Made by a program: the position numbers and the translations under genes
Shown here: positions 18,584 to 27,062 of the stretch, in pieces
How positions within the stretch are numbered: position 1 is the stretch's first letter
Layout of the letters: each line of letters starts with the position of its first letter
From: Aquitalea aquatilis
GTDB lineage: Bacteria > Pseudomonadota > Gammaproteobacteria > Burkholderiales > Chromobacteriaceae
Assembly: GCF_005155025.1 (NCBI RefSeq)
Contig: NZ_CP039731.1
Coordinates: 3,968,001-4,032,000 of the forward strand
Length of the DNA stretch: 64,000 nucleotides
Reading direction: 5' to 3'
Notes under the pieces: generated by a model
What the model was told of the DNA's origin: nothing
The model's input: only the letters and a program-made list of their open reading frames with translations
Databases searched by the model: none

Positions 18584-19801
18584 ATGCCCTCCTTGCTTTC
18601 TAACCTCTGCCCCGGCAGCCACTGGCCCGATTACCACGGCGGCAGCCTGCTCAACCTGACCGCCAGCCTGTCCAGCGAACTGGGCGGCCCACAAACCGGC
18701 GTCCCGGCACTCTGCCAGCCATGGCTGGCGGGCATTGGCCGGCACCGCCATGTGGTATTGATCCTGATCGACGGGCTGGGCACACGGCAGCTGGCCGGTC
18801 TGGGGCCGCGCAGCCAGCTGTACCACCATCAGCTTGCCACGCTGACCTCAGTCTTTCCGGCCACCACCGCAGCAGCCATTACCAGCCTGATGACCGGCCA
18901 GTCCCCTGCCAGCCATGGCCTGGTGGGTTGGCACCTGTACAGCGATGGCGGCGGCAATACGCCAGCGGAAATTGTCGCGCCACTGCCACTCACCGTGCGC
19001 CACCCGGCCAATAGCAGGTCTACGCCACAGGAACTGGCCAGTCGCCTGCTGGTTTGCCCGCCCTTGCTGCCACAACTCGGCCGGTGGGTGCAGATACTAC
19101 AGCCGCACTACATTGCCGACTCCCTCTACAGCCTGCACCATGCCGGTTCGGCCCAGCGCCGCAGCTATCGCAGCCTGGACGAGGCTTTCACACTGCTGGC
19201 TGCCTGCCTGAAAACAGAAACAGCACCCTATTTTCATTATCTGTATCTGCCGCAACTGGACAGCCTGATGCACCGTCACGGCACGCACAGCAGCGCGGTG
19301 GGCGAGCTGTTCGCGCAGATTGACCAGGGATTTGCCAGCCTGGCCGCCATTGCCGACCAGGCTGATTGCGTCTTGCTGGCCACGGCCGATCATGGCTTTA
19401 TCGACACGCCACGTCAGCGGCAGATCAGCCTGGACGAAGAATTTCCCGCGCTGTACGCCATGCTGGCCCAACCCTTGTCTGGCGAACGGCGCGCGGTGTT
19501 TTGCCATCTCCAGCCCGGTTTGCAGCAGCGCTTCATCAGCCTGGCACAACAGCAAATAGGCCACGCCTGCTGGGTGATCGAGAGTGAACAGCTGCTGGCT
19601 GGCGGCGCGTTCGGCCCAGGCCCTGAGCATCCGCAACTGGCGCAACGCATGGGTGAGGTCACCCTGCTGGCCAAGGAGGACTGGAGTATTCGCGATACGC
19701 TGCCACAGGAAAAACCGCTCTATCTACCCGGCCAGCACGGTGGGGTAACCGCGGCGGAAATGACCGTGCCGCTCATCCTGCGCCTACCCCGGAAGGATTA
19801 G
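18584..19801 (+). CDS. Type I phosphodiesterase / nucleotide pyrophosphatase family protein
   Basis: 405 aa from the ATG at 18584. Alkaline-phosphatase-superfamily features are visible. The first metal ligand is in VVLILIDGLGTRQL, the Thr-type nucleophile region in TSVFPATTAAAITSLMTGQ, further ligands in LYLPQLDSLMHRHG and LLATADHGFIDTP, and the final His in PGQHGGVTAAE. Such enzymes hydrolyse phosphodiester or pyrophosphate bonds. No signal peptide is evident, so it is probably cytoplasmic. The substrate is unknown. An upstream in-frame extension would overlap the divergent neighbour's start and lacks family similarity. Confidence 0.8.
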   Translation: MPSLLSNLCPGSHWPDYHGGSLLNLTASLSSELGGPQTGVPALCQPWLAGIGRHRHVVLILIDGLGTRQLAGLGPRSQLYHHQLATLTSVFPATTAAAITSLMTGQSPASHGLVGWHLYSDGGGNTPAEIVAPLPLTVRHPANSRSTPQELASRLLVCPPLLPQLGRWVQILQPHYIADSLYSLHHAGSAQRRSYRSLDEAFTLLAACLKTETAPYFHYLYLPQLDSLMHRHGTHSSAVGELFAQIDQGFASLAAIADQADCVLLATADHGFIDTPRQRQISLDEEFPALYAMLAQPLSGERRAVFCHLQPGLQQRFISLAQQQIGHACWVIESEQLLAGGAFGPGPEHPQLAQRMGEVTLLAKEDWSIRDTLPQEKPLYLPGQHGGVTAAEMTVPLILRLPRKD

Positions 19802-19808
19802 CGCCCAT

Positions 19809-19836
19809 CCTGCCTGCGGCGAATACCACAGGCAGG
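19809..19836 (+). other. Hairpin after the phosphodiesterase gene
   Basis: An 8-bp perfect inverted repeat (CCTGCCTG / CAGGCAGG) with a 12-nt loop starts 8 bp after the stop codon. There is no T-run, so it is at best a weak terminator; the DGC gene begins 23 bp further on. Confidence 0.4.
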
Positions 19837-19858
19837 GCAGCACATCACACAATGGGGC

Positions 19859-20239
19859 ATGACAAAACCGAATCTTCCCTTGGTCTATGCCTGTTCCGGC
19901 TGCTCCAGTGCAGCGCAGATGGCCAATGACCTTGCCCTGCGTCTGGACCGCGCAGGATTGGCCGAGATGTCCTGCATCGCCGGTGTAGGGGGAGGTGTGG
20001 CCGCACTGGTCAGGCTGGCACAATCCGGCAGGCCGATACTGGCACTGGATGGCTGCCGACTGGCCTGCGTGCAGGCATGCCTGCAGCGGGTCGACGTCAC
20101 GGCAGACCACACGCTGTTGCTGTCGGAGCTGGGAGTCATCAAGCGCAAGCATCAGGCTTATGCCACCGAACAAGCCGAGGAAATCTGGCCCCTGCTCAGT
20201 GCACTTGCCAACAGTCTGGCCACGACGGCGTCAGAATAA
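19859..20239 (+). CDS. DGC-domain putative zinc-binding protein
   Basis: 126 aa, nearly all one DGC domain. The family's cysteine motifs are visible: YACSGCSSAAQMAND near residue 10, MSCIAGVGGG near residue 37, and the DGC triplet itself in ALDGCRLACVQACL near residue 63. These cysteines are predicted to bind a metal. The function is not known, although relatives often lie near respiratory or metal-homeostasis genes. Its last 9 bp overlap the 3' end of the convergent gene. Confidence 0.85.
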   Translation: MTKPNLPLVYACSGCSSAAQMANDLALRLDRAGLAEMSCIAGVGGGVAALVRLAQSGRPILALDGCRLACVQACLQRVDVTADHTLLLSELGVIKRKHQAYATEQAEEIWPLLSALANSLATTASE

Positions 20240-21289
20240 GCCGCTTTGTTGCTGTTGCTGCTGCAGGCTGGCCAACTCGTCGGCAAACTGCAGCTCCAGC
20301 TCGCGCAATTGCTGGCGATTGACATGCACCGGCATGATGGCACGCGAGACCGGCTGCAATTGACCCAGCACCACATGTTCGTAACTGAGGGCGGTCACGT
20401 CGTCGGCATCCGGCCGCTCATGCCGTACGCCCATGCGGTTGAGGTAGATGGTTTCGGCATCAATACGGAAAAACTCTGCCGGCTGCTCCAGCACCTGGCA
20501 TACCACGTCCAGTATGCCGCTCAGTTCCGCCAGACCGGCCAGCGGCTGCAACTGCTGCTGCAAAGCCGCCTCTTGCTGGCGCAAACCGGCCTCGTCAGCC
20601 GGCAAGCCTTGCGAGCCGGAAGAGGCATTGCCAGTCGCATCAATCACCTTGCCGCCGCCCCGTGCAATGGTCAGCAGCTTGAGCTGTATCTGCTCCAGCT
20701 CGCTTTGCAGGTCCAGCCGCATCTGCTGCAGCAACCTGAGACGGCGGCCAATGACGGCCACCAGCACCGCCAGCCCGCGCTGACTGACGTTCTGTTGCAA
20801 GTCTTCCTGGCTGGCCGACGGGTCCATCAACTGGTGCTGATCAAAGCTGACCACCAGTTGTGCCACATCGCTACGCACTTCGCCGTTGTACTCGACCATG
20901 CCGAAACGGGCTGTCTCGCTGCGGCTCATGCTCATCATGGCCCAGGCATCATCGCCCTTGCTGGCCGACAGGAAGAAGTCTCCCAGCGCGGCACTACTCT
21001 TGAGGAACAGCAACAGGCTGAGCGGACTGGAAAACAGCAGGCCAAGGCGACGGTCAGTAGCAAATCCGCGCAAGGACAACTCCACCGGCTCGATACGCTG
21101 CCAGGGTAGGCTTGCCAGATAATCCAGCGAGCGCTGCATGCCGGGTAGCAAGCGTTGCTGATAAGCAGACAACAGGCGCAGACGGGCATCGCTGCCATCC
21201 ACCACGGCTTCAATAGCCTGCAACAAGGTGGCCTTGCGCTGCCGGGATGCCGAATCCAGCTCCAGTTTTTGCCATAGCCAGTCGAACAT
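20231..21289 (-). CDS. Conserved hypothetical protein, coiled-coil rich
   Basis: 352 aa; I do not recognise the family. There is no signal peptide. One moderately hydrophobic stretch lies near residues 80-105 (LGLLFSSPLSLLLFLKSSAA) and heptad-like helices at ~185-215 and ~230-255 (LRQQEAALQQQLQPLAGLAE). The C-terminus is a helical segment ending in a run of seven Gln. Codon use looks like that of its neighbours and the frame is open throughout, so it is a real gene. An ATG without a clear ribosome site begins it. A cytoplasmic structural or scaffolding protein is a guess only. Confidence 0.65.
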   Translation of the reverse strand: MFDWLWQKLELDSASRQRKATLLQAIEAVVDGSDARLRLLSAYQQRLLPGMQRSLDYLASLPWQRIEPVELSLRGFATDRRLGLLFSSPLSLLLFLKSSAALGDFFLSASKGDDAWAMMSMSRSETARFGMVEYNGEVRSDVAQLVVSFDQHQLMDPSASQEDLQQNVSQRGLAVLVAVIGRRLRLLQQMRLDLQSELEQIQLKLLTIARGGGKVIDATGNASSGSQGLPADEAGLRQQEAALQQQLQPLAGLAELSGILDVVCQVLEQPAEFFRIDAETIYLNRMGVRHERPDADDVTALSYEHVVLGQLQPVSRAIMPVHVNRQQLRELELQFADELASLQQQQQQSGLF

Positions 21290-21502
21290 CGGCCTACTCC
21301 CTTCACAAAAGACAGCAGTCCCAATGATGGCCAGCTATCCCAAATTATTTTCATGGCCCCGCGCATTCAGGGTGTTTGCCTGCTTAGGCAAAGGCGGGAA
21401 GAAACGGCACTGGCAGCCAGAAAATCAGCCCACCCAACACCGCAGGCCGAGCAGAACGGCCTAGGGCCTGCGCCGCAGAAAACATAGTGTTAACAGGCCC
21501 GA

Positions 21503-21539
21503 GCTACAGCATGCCCGTTTTTTACCGGCCTGCTGTAGC
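21503..21539. other. Inverted repeat downstream of the alpha/beta hydrolase gene
   Basis: A perfect 9-bp inverted repeat (GCTACAGCA / TGCTGTAGC) flanks a 19-nt loop containing a T-run. It begins 7 bp past the hydrolase stop. A competing 6-bp pair (CAGGCC / GGCCTG) overlaps it. It may serve as a terminator on the minus strand. Confidence 0.4.
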
Positions 21540-21545
21540 GCAGCA

Positions 21546-22484
21546 TCAAACTTGTGGCGAACGGCCTTGCAAAATGTCTTGCAGGGCCGCTAGCGTCTGC
21601 ACGGCGAACACCACCGGCAACACATGGGTGCCGCCATCGATGGTAATCAGTGGCGCATCCAGCAAGAGCGCCAAGCGCTGACCAATGTCCAGCGGGAAAA
21701 TTTCGTCTTGCGACCCCCAAATCACGGCAACCGGCATCGCCAGCGGCAGGGAGTAGCGCTCCAGATGCTGTTGCTGGCGCGTGGCCAGCTCCTGCATCAG
21801 CGCGCGCAGCTGCGGCGCGCGGTCACGGTAATAGAATTGCCAGACATCCTTGAGCAAGAACTGTGGAGCGCGTGCCAGCGGACTGCCCACCATCGCCATC
21901 ATGCGCGCCACGCCCTGCGGGTCGTCCGGTACGAACAGCTGCGCGGCCGATGCCACCTGGGCACGTAGCAGCAAGTCTTGCTGATCTTCCGGGGTATACA
22001 CCATGCCGGGCGAGGCCATGATCACCAGCTGCGATACCTGCTGCGGCAAACGCCGCGCCAGTTCCAACGCAACAAAACCACCGTAGGACAAGCCCACCAG
22101 TTGCACGGGGCCGGTGATGCGCGCACGAATCAACGCCTCCAGTGCATCGGCCTGCGCCATCAACGAAGGTTCACCAGCCGCATGGCTGCGGCCGAACCAC
22201 AGCAAGTCCGGCACCAGCACATGGTGACGCCGGATCAGCCCGGCCATCACCCGCCCCCAGCTGGCCGGGCCATCACCGCCAAAACCGTGAATCAGCAGCA
22301 CGCTGCTGCCCTGCCCGCCCTCCAGAAAGGCCAGCTCGCCCTGCTCCAGCAGCAAATGACGGCTGCGAAAGCCGGCCAGCCGCAAATAGACCCGGACCAT
22401 GTACTGACCGGTAGCAGAAGGAAAACAGCAGGCCAGCACCACGGCGGCCAGCAACAACAGCAGGGGAATGAGATAGGCGTTCAT
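21546..22484 (-). CDS. Membrane-anchored alpha/beta hydrolase
   Basis: 312 aa. An N-terminal hydrophobic helix (residues ~3-22) should anchor it in the inner membrane. The fold's landmarks are the oxyanion motif LLIHGFGG (~64), nucleophile elbow GLSYGG with Ser133, an acid in VIWGSQDEIFPL and His in IDGGTHVLPV. The sequence resembles lipase/esterase or meta-cleavage-product hydrolase relatives, but the substrate cannot be assigned. It ends near an inverted repeat and follows rluF on the same strand after a terminator. Confidence 0.82.
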   Translation of the reverse strand: MNAYLIPLLLLLAAVVLACCFPSATGQYMVRVYLRLAGFRSRHLLLEQGELAFLEGGQGSSVLLIHGFGGDGPASWGRVMAGLIRRHHVLVPDLLWFGRSHAAGEPSLMAQADALEALIRARITGPVQLVGLSYGGFVALELARRLPQQVSQLVIMASPGMVYTPEDQQDLLLRAQVASAAQLFVPDDPQGVARMMAMVGSPLARAPQFLLKDVWQFYYRDRAPQLRALMQELATRQQQHLERYSLPLAMPVAVIWGSQDEIFPLDIGQRLALLLDAPLITIDGGTHVLPVVFAVQTLAALQDILQGRSPQV

Positions 22485-22540
22485 GACGGTGATGATGTCA
22501 TGCCCGCCTTACAAATCCAAGTCAGCCGCCACCATGCAAA

Positions 22541-22561
22541 ACGGCGACCATCAGTCGCCGT
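22541..22561 (-). terminator. Terminator after rluF
   Basis: A perfect 8-bp stem (ACGGCGAC / GTCGCCGT) with a 5-nt loop is followed on the minus strand by TTTTGC, 23 bp past the rluF stop. Confidence 0.75.
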
Positions 22562-22584
22562 GTTTGCCCGAGACATGCCGCCGC

Positions 22585-23313
22585 TCAGAACATCTCGTCA
22601 TCACGCAGGTAGCGCCATTGCCCGGTCGGCAGATTGCCCAGCTTGATGGTGCCGATACGGATACGCTTCAGCCCCACCACACGCAAGCCCACCAGCTCGC
22701 ACATGCGGCGGATCTGGCGTTTCTTGCCTTCGCGCAGGACAAAGCGCAACTGGTCTTCGTTCTGCCAGGCAACTTCCGCCGGCTTCAGCGCCTCGCCATC
22801 CAGCGACAGGCCATGATTGAGCAAGGCCAGGCCACGCTCGTCCAGCTCACCGGTCACACGAACCAGGTATTCCTTTTCCACCTCGGAGTTCTCGCCGATG
22901 ATGTGCTTGGCGACACGACCATCCTGTGTCAGCACCAGCAGGCCGACCGAATCGATATCCAGCCGCCCGGCCGGGGCCAGGCCGCGCAGATGGGCAGGAA
23001 TGAAGCGTTTCTTGCTTGGGTCTTCCGTCCAGTGATTGTCGGGTTTCACCAGCGTCACCGCCGGTTGATAACCCTTTTCGGCCTGACCGGAGACATAGCC
23101 CATCGGCTTGTTCAGCAGAATGGTGACACGGGAAGATTGCGCATCCTGCGCCTTCTTCAGTACTTCGATGGTGTTGTGCGGCAGCACTTTCTGGCCAAGC
23201 ACGGCCACTTCGCCGTCTACCTTGACCCAGCCTTGCTCGATATAGCTGTCCGCCTCGCGACGGGAACAGATGCCCAGCTCGGCCATACGCTTGGAAAGGC
23301 GCACGGGTTCCAT
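22585..23313 (-). CDS. rluF: 23S rRNA pseudouridine synthase RluF
   Basis: 242 aa from the ATG at 23313; AGGA lies 7 bp upstream and this matches the family start. An S4 domain (residues ~4-50; [20 protein letters not shown]) precedes the RsuA-type catalytic domain, with catalytic Asp119 in [11 protein letters not shown] and the later motifs KEYLVRV and GKKRQIRRM. In E. coli RluF makes pseudouridine 2604 (and 2605) of 23S rRNA. RluF is the best fit among the RsuA/RluB/E/F paralogues because of the MGYVSGQ segment, but that subfamily choice is the less certain part. Confidence 0.88.
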   Translation of the reverse strand: MEPVRLSKRMAELGICSRREADSYIEQGWVKVDGEVAVLGQKVLPHNTIEVLKKAQDAQSSRVTILLNKPMGYVSGQAEKGYQPAVTLVKPDNHWTEDPSKKRFIPAHLRGLAPAGRLDIDSVGLLVLTQDGRVAKHIIGENSEVEKEYLVRVTGELDERGLALLNHGLSLDGEALKPAEVAWQNEDQLRFVLREGKKRQIRRMCELVGLRVVGLKRIRIGTIKLGNLPTGQWRYLRDDEMF

Positions 23314-23772
23314 TGGATAATCCTGTAATAAAAAAAGCGGGTAGCGCCGGGTGTCATGCCGCCACGGGCCATTCCCGTCCGCTGCATGCCGCCATCGGCA
23401 CAGCCGCTGTTGATCTGCCGCCATTGTAGGGGATAGACCGCCGACTGACCATGATTTACGCGGAATCAGGCGACTACCGCCACGGCAGGGCGCTGGCGGC
23501 GATGTCATTCCGACACCGAGTATGGTAGTGAAAAAGTAAAATCCGGGAGAGCGGCAGACAAGAAAATGCCCGGTGAGTCGGGGAGGATTCACCGGGCCGA
23601 GCTATAGCCAATACTGAAGAGGAACAAAAGCCAGAGGTACTTCAACAACAAGCAAAAATAAGGTTGGCAGGTACTACAGGAGATCCAATAAGTACGGGCA
23701 CTGCCAACAGAGCTAACTTTAGTCGCTGTTTACACTTTTAACCATCCGTAAAAATCCGTAGTCAAAACCACA
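23314..23772. other. 459-bp gap between rluF and a transporter gene; candidate non-coding RNA region
   Basis: No convincing gene. Two strong inverted repeats stand out. One is GCCCGGTGA / TCACCGGGC at 23568-23597 (9 bp, 12-nt loop). The other is GTTGGCAG / CTGCCAAC at 23663-23708 (8 bp), enclosing a second pairing GTAC / GTAC. The stretch between is A-rich. A 13-codon ATG frame starts within the first repeat (23566). The two hairpins could belong to a small RNA, or be the 3' end of the transporter transcript. Confidence 0.45.
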
Positions 23773-24726
23773 TTATTTGGCGGCCGACAGCTTTGCCGGC
23801 TGGTGAGCGGCAGCAACAAGAGCACGACGGCTGAGCGAGCCAAGCACAATGCCGGAAAAAATTGCAGCCAAGCCAGCCACATGATACCAGCGCAAATCCT
23901 CACCCAGCAGCAGGATGGACTGCAGCGCACCGAAGGCCGGCATCAGATAGAGAAAAGCAGCGGCCTTGGCCGCACCCACCTGGGCAATGGCGCGGTTATA
24001 CATCAGGAAGGCCAGCACCGAAGGGAAAATGCCCAGATACAGCAAGCAGCCCATGACGGAGCCGGACAGCAGATGAAAGCCGCCGGCCTGCCAGGTTTCC
24101 GCCACAAAAGCCGGCAGCAGTAGCACCTCGCCCACCAGCAGCAGCACCATCATCATGACCAGCGGGTCCAGCCCGGGCAATAGCGTACGCAAACCAAGCG
24201 TATACACCGCCCAGCACAGCCCGGCAGCCAGCACCAGCAGGTCGCCGCTACTGAACTGGAAATGACTCATGCCCAGCAGATTGCCTTTGAGTACGATCAG
24301 CAAGGCCCCTGCCAGTGCCAGGCCCATGCCACCCCACTGACGCCGACTCAGCCGCTGCCGGAAATACAGGGAGCCCAGTACCAGCACCATCATCGGCGTG
24401 GCGCTATTGAGAATGACGGCATTGGTGGCGGTGGTGCTACGTACCGCAACATAGACCAGCGCATTGGTCAGCCCGATACCGAACACCCCCAGCAACAGCA
24501 GCTTTTGCCACTGCTGCCTCAACAGAGGCCAGGCGCGGGCCAGGCGCGGTAGCCCGAAAGGCAGCAGGCAGAGCAAGGCAGTCGCCCAGCGGCCAAAGGC
24601 CAAGCCGAAGGGACCGATCTGACCATGAATGGCGCGGGCAATGACAAAGTTGGTCGACCACAGCAGCATGGTCAGTACCAGCAGCAGATAAGCGGTGCGG
24701 GAAGACTGGGGACTTGAACGGGACAT
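23773..24726 (-). CDS. EamA/DMT-family inner-membrane transporter
   Basis: 317 aa with ten predicted membrane helices arranged as two EamA repeats (residues ~12-145 and ~160-300). The first helix reads LLLVLTMLLWSTNFVIARA and the second half ends in a typical LMPAFGALQSILLLGE segment. Members export amino acids, metabolites or drugs (RhtA/YdcZ-like). No substrate can be inferred, and the neighbours give no hint. The start is the ATG at 24726 with little ribosome-site support. Confidence 0.88.
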   Translation of the reverse strand: MSRSSPQSSRTAYLLLVLTMLLWSTNFVIARAIHGQIGPFGLAFGRWATALLCLLPFGLPRLARAWPLLRQQWQKLLLLGVFGIGLTNALVYVAVRSTTATNAVILNSATPMMVLVLGSLYFRQRLSRRQWGGMGLALAGALLIVLKGNLLGMSHFQFSSGDLLVLAAGLCWAVYTLGLRTLLPGLDPLVMMMVLLLVGEVLLLPAFVAETWQAGGFHLLSGSVMGCLLYLGIFPSVLAFLMYNRAIAQVGAAKAAAFLYLMPAFGALQSILLLGEDLRWYHVAGLAAIFSGIVLGSLSRRALVAAAHQPAKLSAAK

Positions 24727-24835
24727 GATGACATAGCGAAATGGGTGACGGCAGAAATTTTACCCAAAGCCACTTAAACATTATTGCCAATTAAATAATT
24801 TAAAAAGCTCAATAAACCTTATTTTTTCAAATAAA

Positions 24836-24865
24836 TGAATTTTTATTTCACATAAATAAATTCAT
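24836..24865. promoter_or_regulatory. AT-rich inverted repeat upstream of the amidase gene
   Basis: ATGAATTT-TATTT pairs with AAATAAATTCAT (12 bp with one bulged base, 5-nt spacer) inside a strongly AT-rich 110-bp block between the divergent transporter and amidase genes. It is likely a promoter/operator region for one or both genes. Confidence 0.4.
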
Positions 24866-24948
24866 GCGCAATCCACACCTACCAAGCCGTATTGGAGCTT
24901 GCACCAGAAGAGGCTATGCTATCGGGATTGCATAGCCCGGTGATCTCC

Positions 24949-26454
24949 ATGGCTTTTTTCCCCGAATACGAAAACCACGACGGCATCGCGCTGGCCGCCC
25001 TGCTGGCCAAGGGCGAGATCAACAGTGCTGATTTGTTGCGGGCCGCCCAGGAGCGGATGGATCTGCACAATCCAGCAGTCAATGCCGTGCTGCTGCGCCT
25101 GGACGCACAAGCCAGCAGCCAGCCGCAACACGCTGGTGCCAGCCCCTTGGCCGGTCTGCCTATCCTGATCAAGGACTTGCAGGCAGACATCCAGGGCTGC
25201 CCTACCCGCAGCGGCAGCCGATTGTTCCAGGACCATGTCGCCACCCAGGATAGTGAGCTGATCCGTCGCTACCGCCAGGCCGGGCTGATTTTCGCTGGCA
25301 AGACCACCACGCCGGAATTCGGTCTCTATCCTTATACCGAATCCAGGCTCAGCGGTGCCACTCGCAATCCCTGGGATACCAGCCGGACGTGTGGTGGCTC
25401 CAGCGGTGGCTCGGCGGCAGCCGTGGCCAGCGGGATGGTACCCATTGCCCATGGTGGCGATGGCGGCGGCTCCATCCGCATCCCGGCATCCAATTGCGGA
25501 CTGTTCGGCCTGAAACCCAGCCGTGGCCGCTCCCCTTGCGGCCCTCACCAGTCGGAGTTGTGGCAGGGCTATGCCAGCGAACACGCCCTGACCCGCAGCG
25601 TGCGCGACAGCGCCGCCATGCTGGACATCCTGTGCAAGGGCTTTGATGCAGGCGATGCCTATCACTGTCCGCCGCCAGAATCCTCTTTTCTGGCCAGCCT
25701 GCAACAACCCATCGGCAAGCTGCGCATTGCCTTTACCCGCCAGCCGTTTCTGGGCGGCAAACTGCATACCGATGGCGAGGCTGCACTCAGCCACAGCCTG
25801 CACCTGCTGCGCGATCTGGGGCATGAAGTGGAAGAAGCCCACCCGCAACTGGGCAGTGCCGATGAAATGTGTCACGCCATGCTGGTGATGATTTGCGGCG
25901 AACTGGCCTGCTTGATGCGCAACAGTCAGCGGCTATGCGGGCGCAAGGCTGATTTCCGTCTGGTCGAAGCCGACAGCTGGACGCTGGCCCGTTACGGCGA
26001 GCTGCTGTCGGCGGGAGAGTTTGCCTGGATGCGCGACTTTGCCTTGCGCCAGGGCCGCATCATGCAGGCATTCCATCAACGCTACGATGTACTGGTGACG
26101 CCGGTGCTGAATCAGCCGCCGGCAGCCATCGGCGCACTGGCCACCTCGCGCTTTGAACAATCACTGTCCACCCTGCTGCTGGGTCATCTGGGCTGGGACT
26201 GGACGCTGAAACTGAGTCGCTTGGTACCCGAGCACTCGCGCAAGCTGATGGAGTACATCGGCTGGACCATTCCCTTCAATATGAGCGGCCAGCCCGCGAT
26301 GAGCGTGCCCCTGTTCTGGAATGAAGCCAATCTGCCCATCGGCACCCAGATGGCGGCGGCTTATGGCAAGGAGGCCCTGCTGCTGCAACTGGCAGCGCAA
26401 CTGGAACAGGCTCAGCCCTGGTTCCAGCGCCGGCCGCCGCTACGCCAGGGCTAG
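24949..26454 (+). CDS. Amidase (amidase signature family)
   Basis: 501 aa from the ATG at 24949, with GGTGA upstream; an in-frame TTG at 24892 and ATG at 24916 are alternatives. The Ser-cisSer-Lys triad is visible: Lys75 in [10 protein letters not shown], Ser152 in GGSSGGSAA and Ser175 in [12 protein letters not shown]. The protein resembles 6-aminohexanoate-cyclic-dimer-hydrolase-type amidases, which cleave linear or cyclic amides; the true substrate is unknown. It is preceded by an AT-rich promoter region and overlaps the convergent pqiC stop by 4 bp. Confidence 0.88.
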   Translation: MAFFPEYENHDGIALAALLAKGEINSADLLRAAQERMDLHNPAVNAVLLRLDAQASSQPQHAGASPLAGLPILIKDLQADIQGCPTRSGSRLFQDHVATQDSELIRRYRQAGLIFAGKTTTPEFGLYPYTESRLSGATRNPWDTSRTCGGSSGGSAAAVASGMVPIAHGGDGGGSIRIPASNCGLFGLKPSRGRSPCGPHQSELWQGYASEHALTRSVRDSAAMLDILCKGFDAGDAYHCPPPESSFLASLQQPIGKLRIAFTRQPFLGGKLHTDGEAALSHSLHLLRDLGHEVEEAHPQLGSADEMCHAMLVMICGELACLMRNSQRLCGRKADFRLVEADSWTLARYGELLSAGEFAWMRDFALRQGRIMQAFHQRYDVLVTPVLNQPPAAIGALATSRFEQSLSTLLLGHLGWDWTLKLSRLVPEHSRKLMEYIGWTIPFNMSGQPAMSVPLFWNEANLPIGTQMAAAYGKEALLLQLAAQLEQAQPWFQRRPPLRQG

Positions 26455-27062
26455 CCTGCGGCCGGGCGCAACCAGTCCGGGTGGGCGGCCAGGGCTTCGG
26501 CGATCTGGCTGCTCATGCCATCCAGCAATACTTGCTGTGCCGCCACCAAGGCCGCCTGTTCGCTACCGGCCACGGCCTGGCGCTGGCTGAAATAACCTTG
26601 CAGTACCGGTGCAGCCTGACCATGCCGGGCAATACGCCAGGCGGCAGTCAGCAATGCGCCCTGCCCCGGCTGCAAGCGGAACTCGCGCACGTCCAGCTGC
26701 AATGTCAGATCTGCCCGTGCCAGGCTGAGTTGCGGCGCGGCGTAGACACCAGACAGGCCAAGCCGGCGCGACAGATTGAGCGCCAGCGCCTGTGTCAACA
26801 AGCGGGACAGGCTGGCCGTCCAGTAGTCACGCTCCTGGATCTGCGGCTGCCCCTGACGGTCTTCCAGCAGCAATTGCGGCCGGTCCACACTGGCGGGCAG
26901 GCTGACCGCTTCAACCAGGATCACTGCTCCGGCCTGCGGCTGCCCCTGTGCCGGCAGGCCGGCCTGCAACTGGTGGTAACGCAGCGGCGCCGAGCTGCAG
27001 GCAGCCAGTAGCAGCGCCAACAGCAGGCCAGTTGCGCTGCGGATAAGGGTGTTGTTGCTCAT
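26451..27062 (-). CDS. pqiC: PqiC family outer-membrane lipoprotein
   Basis: 203 aa. A signal peptide ends in the lipobox LLAAC (Cys22). The ABC-type auxiliary lipoprotein domain (DUF330) covers the rest, with RPQLLLEDRQGQPQIQERDYW as the recognisable core. In E. coli PqiC sits in the outer membrane and docks the PqiB needle to complete a lipid-transport path across the periplasm. Its start overlaps the pqiB stop by ATGA, so translation is coupled. Confidence 0.9.
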   Translation of the reverse strand: MSNNTLIRSATGLLLALLLAACSSAPLRYHQLQAGLPAQGQPQAGAVILVEAVSLPASVDRPQLLLEDRQGQPQIQERDYWTASLSRLLTQALALNLSRRLGLSGVYAAPQLSLARADLTLQLDVREFRLQPGQGALLTAAWRIARHGQAAPVLQGYFSQRQAVAGSEQAALVAAQQVLLDGMSSQIAEALAAHPDWLRPAAG

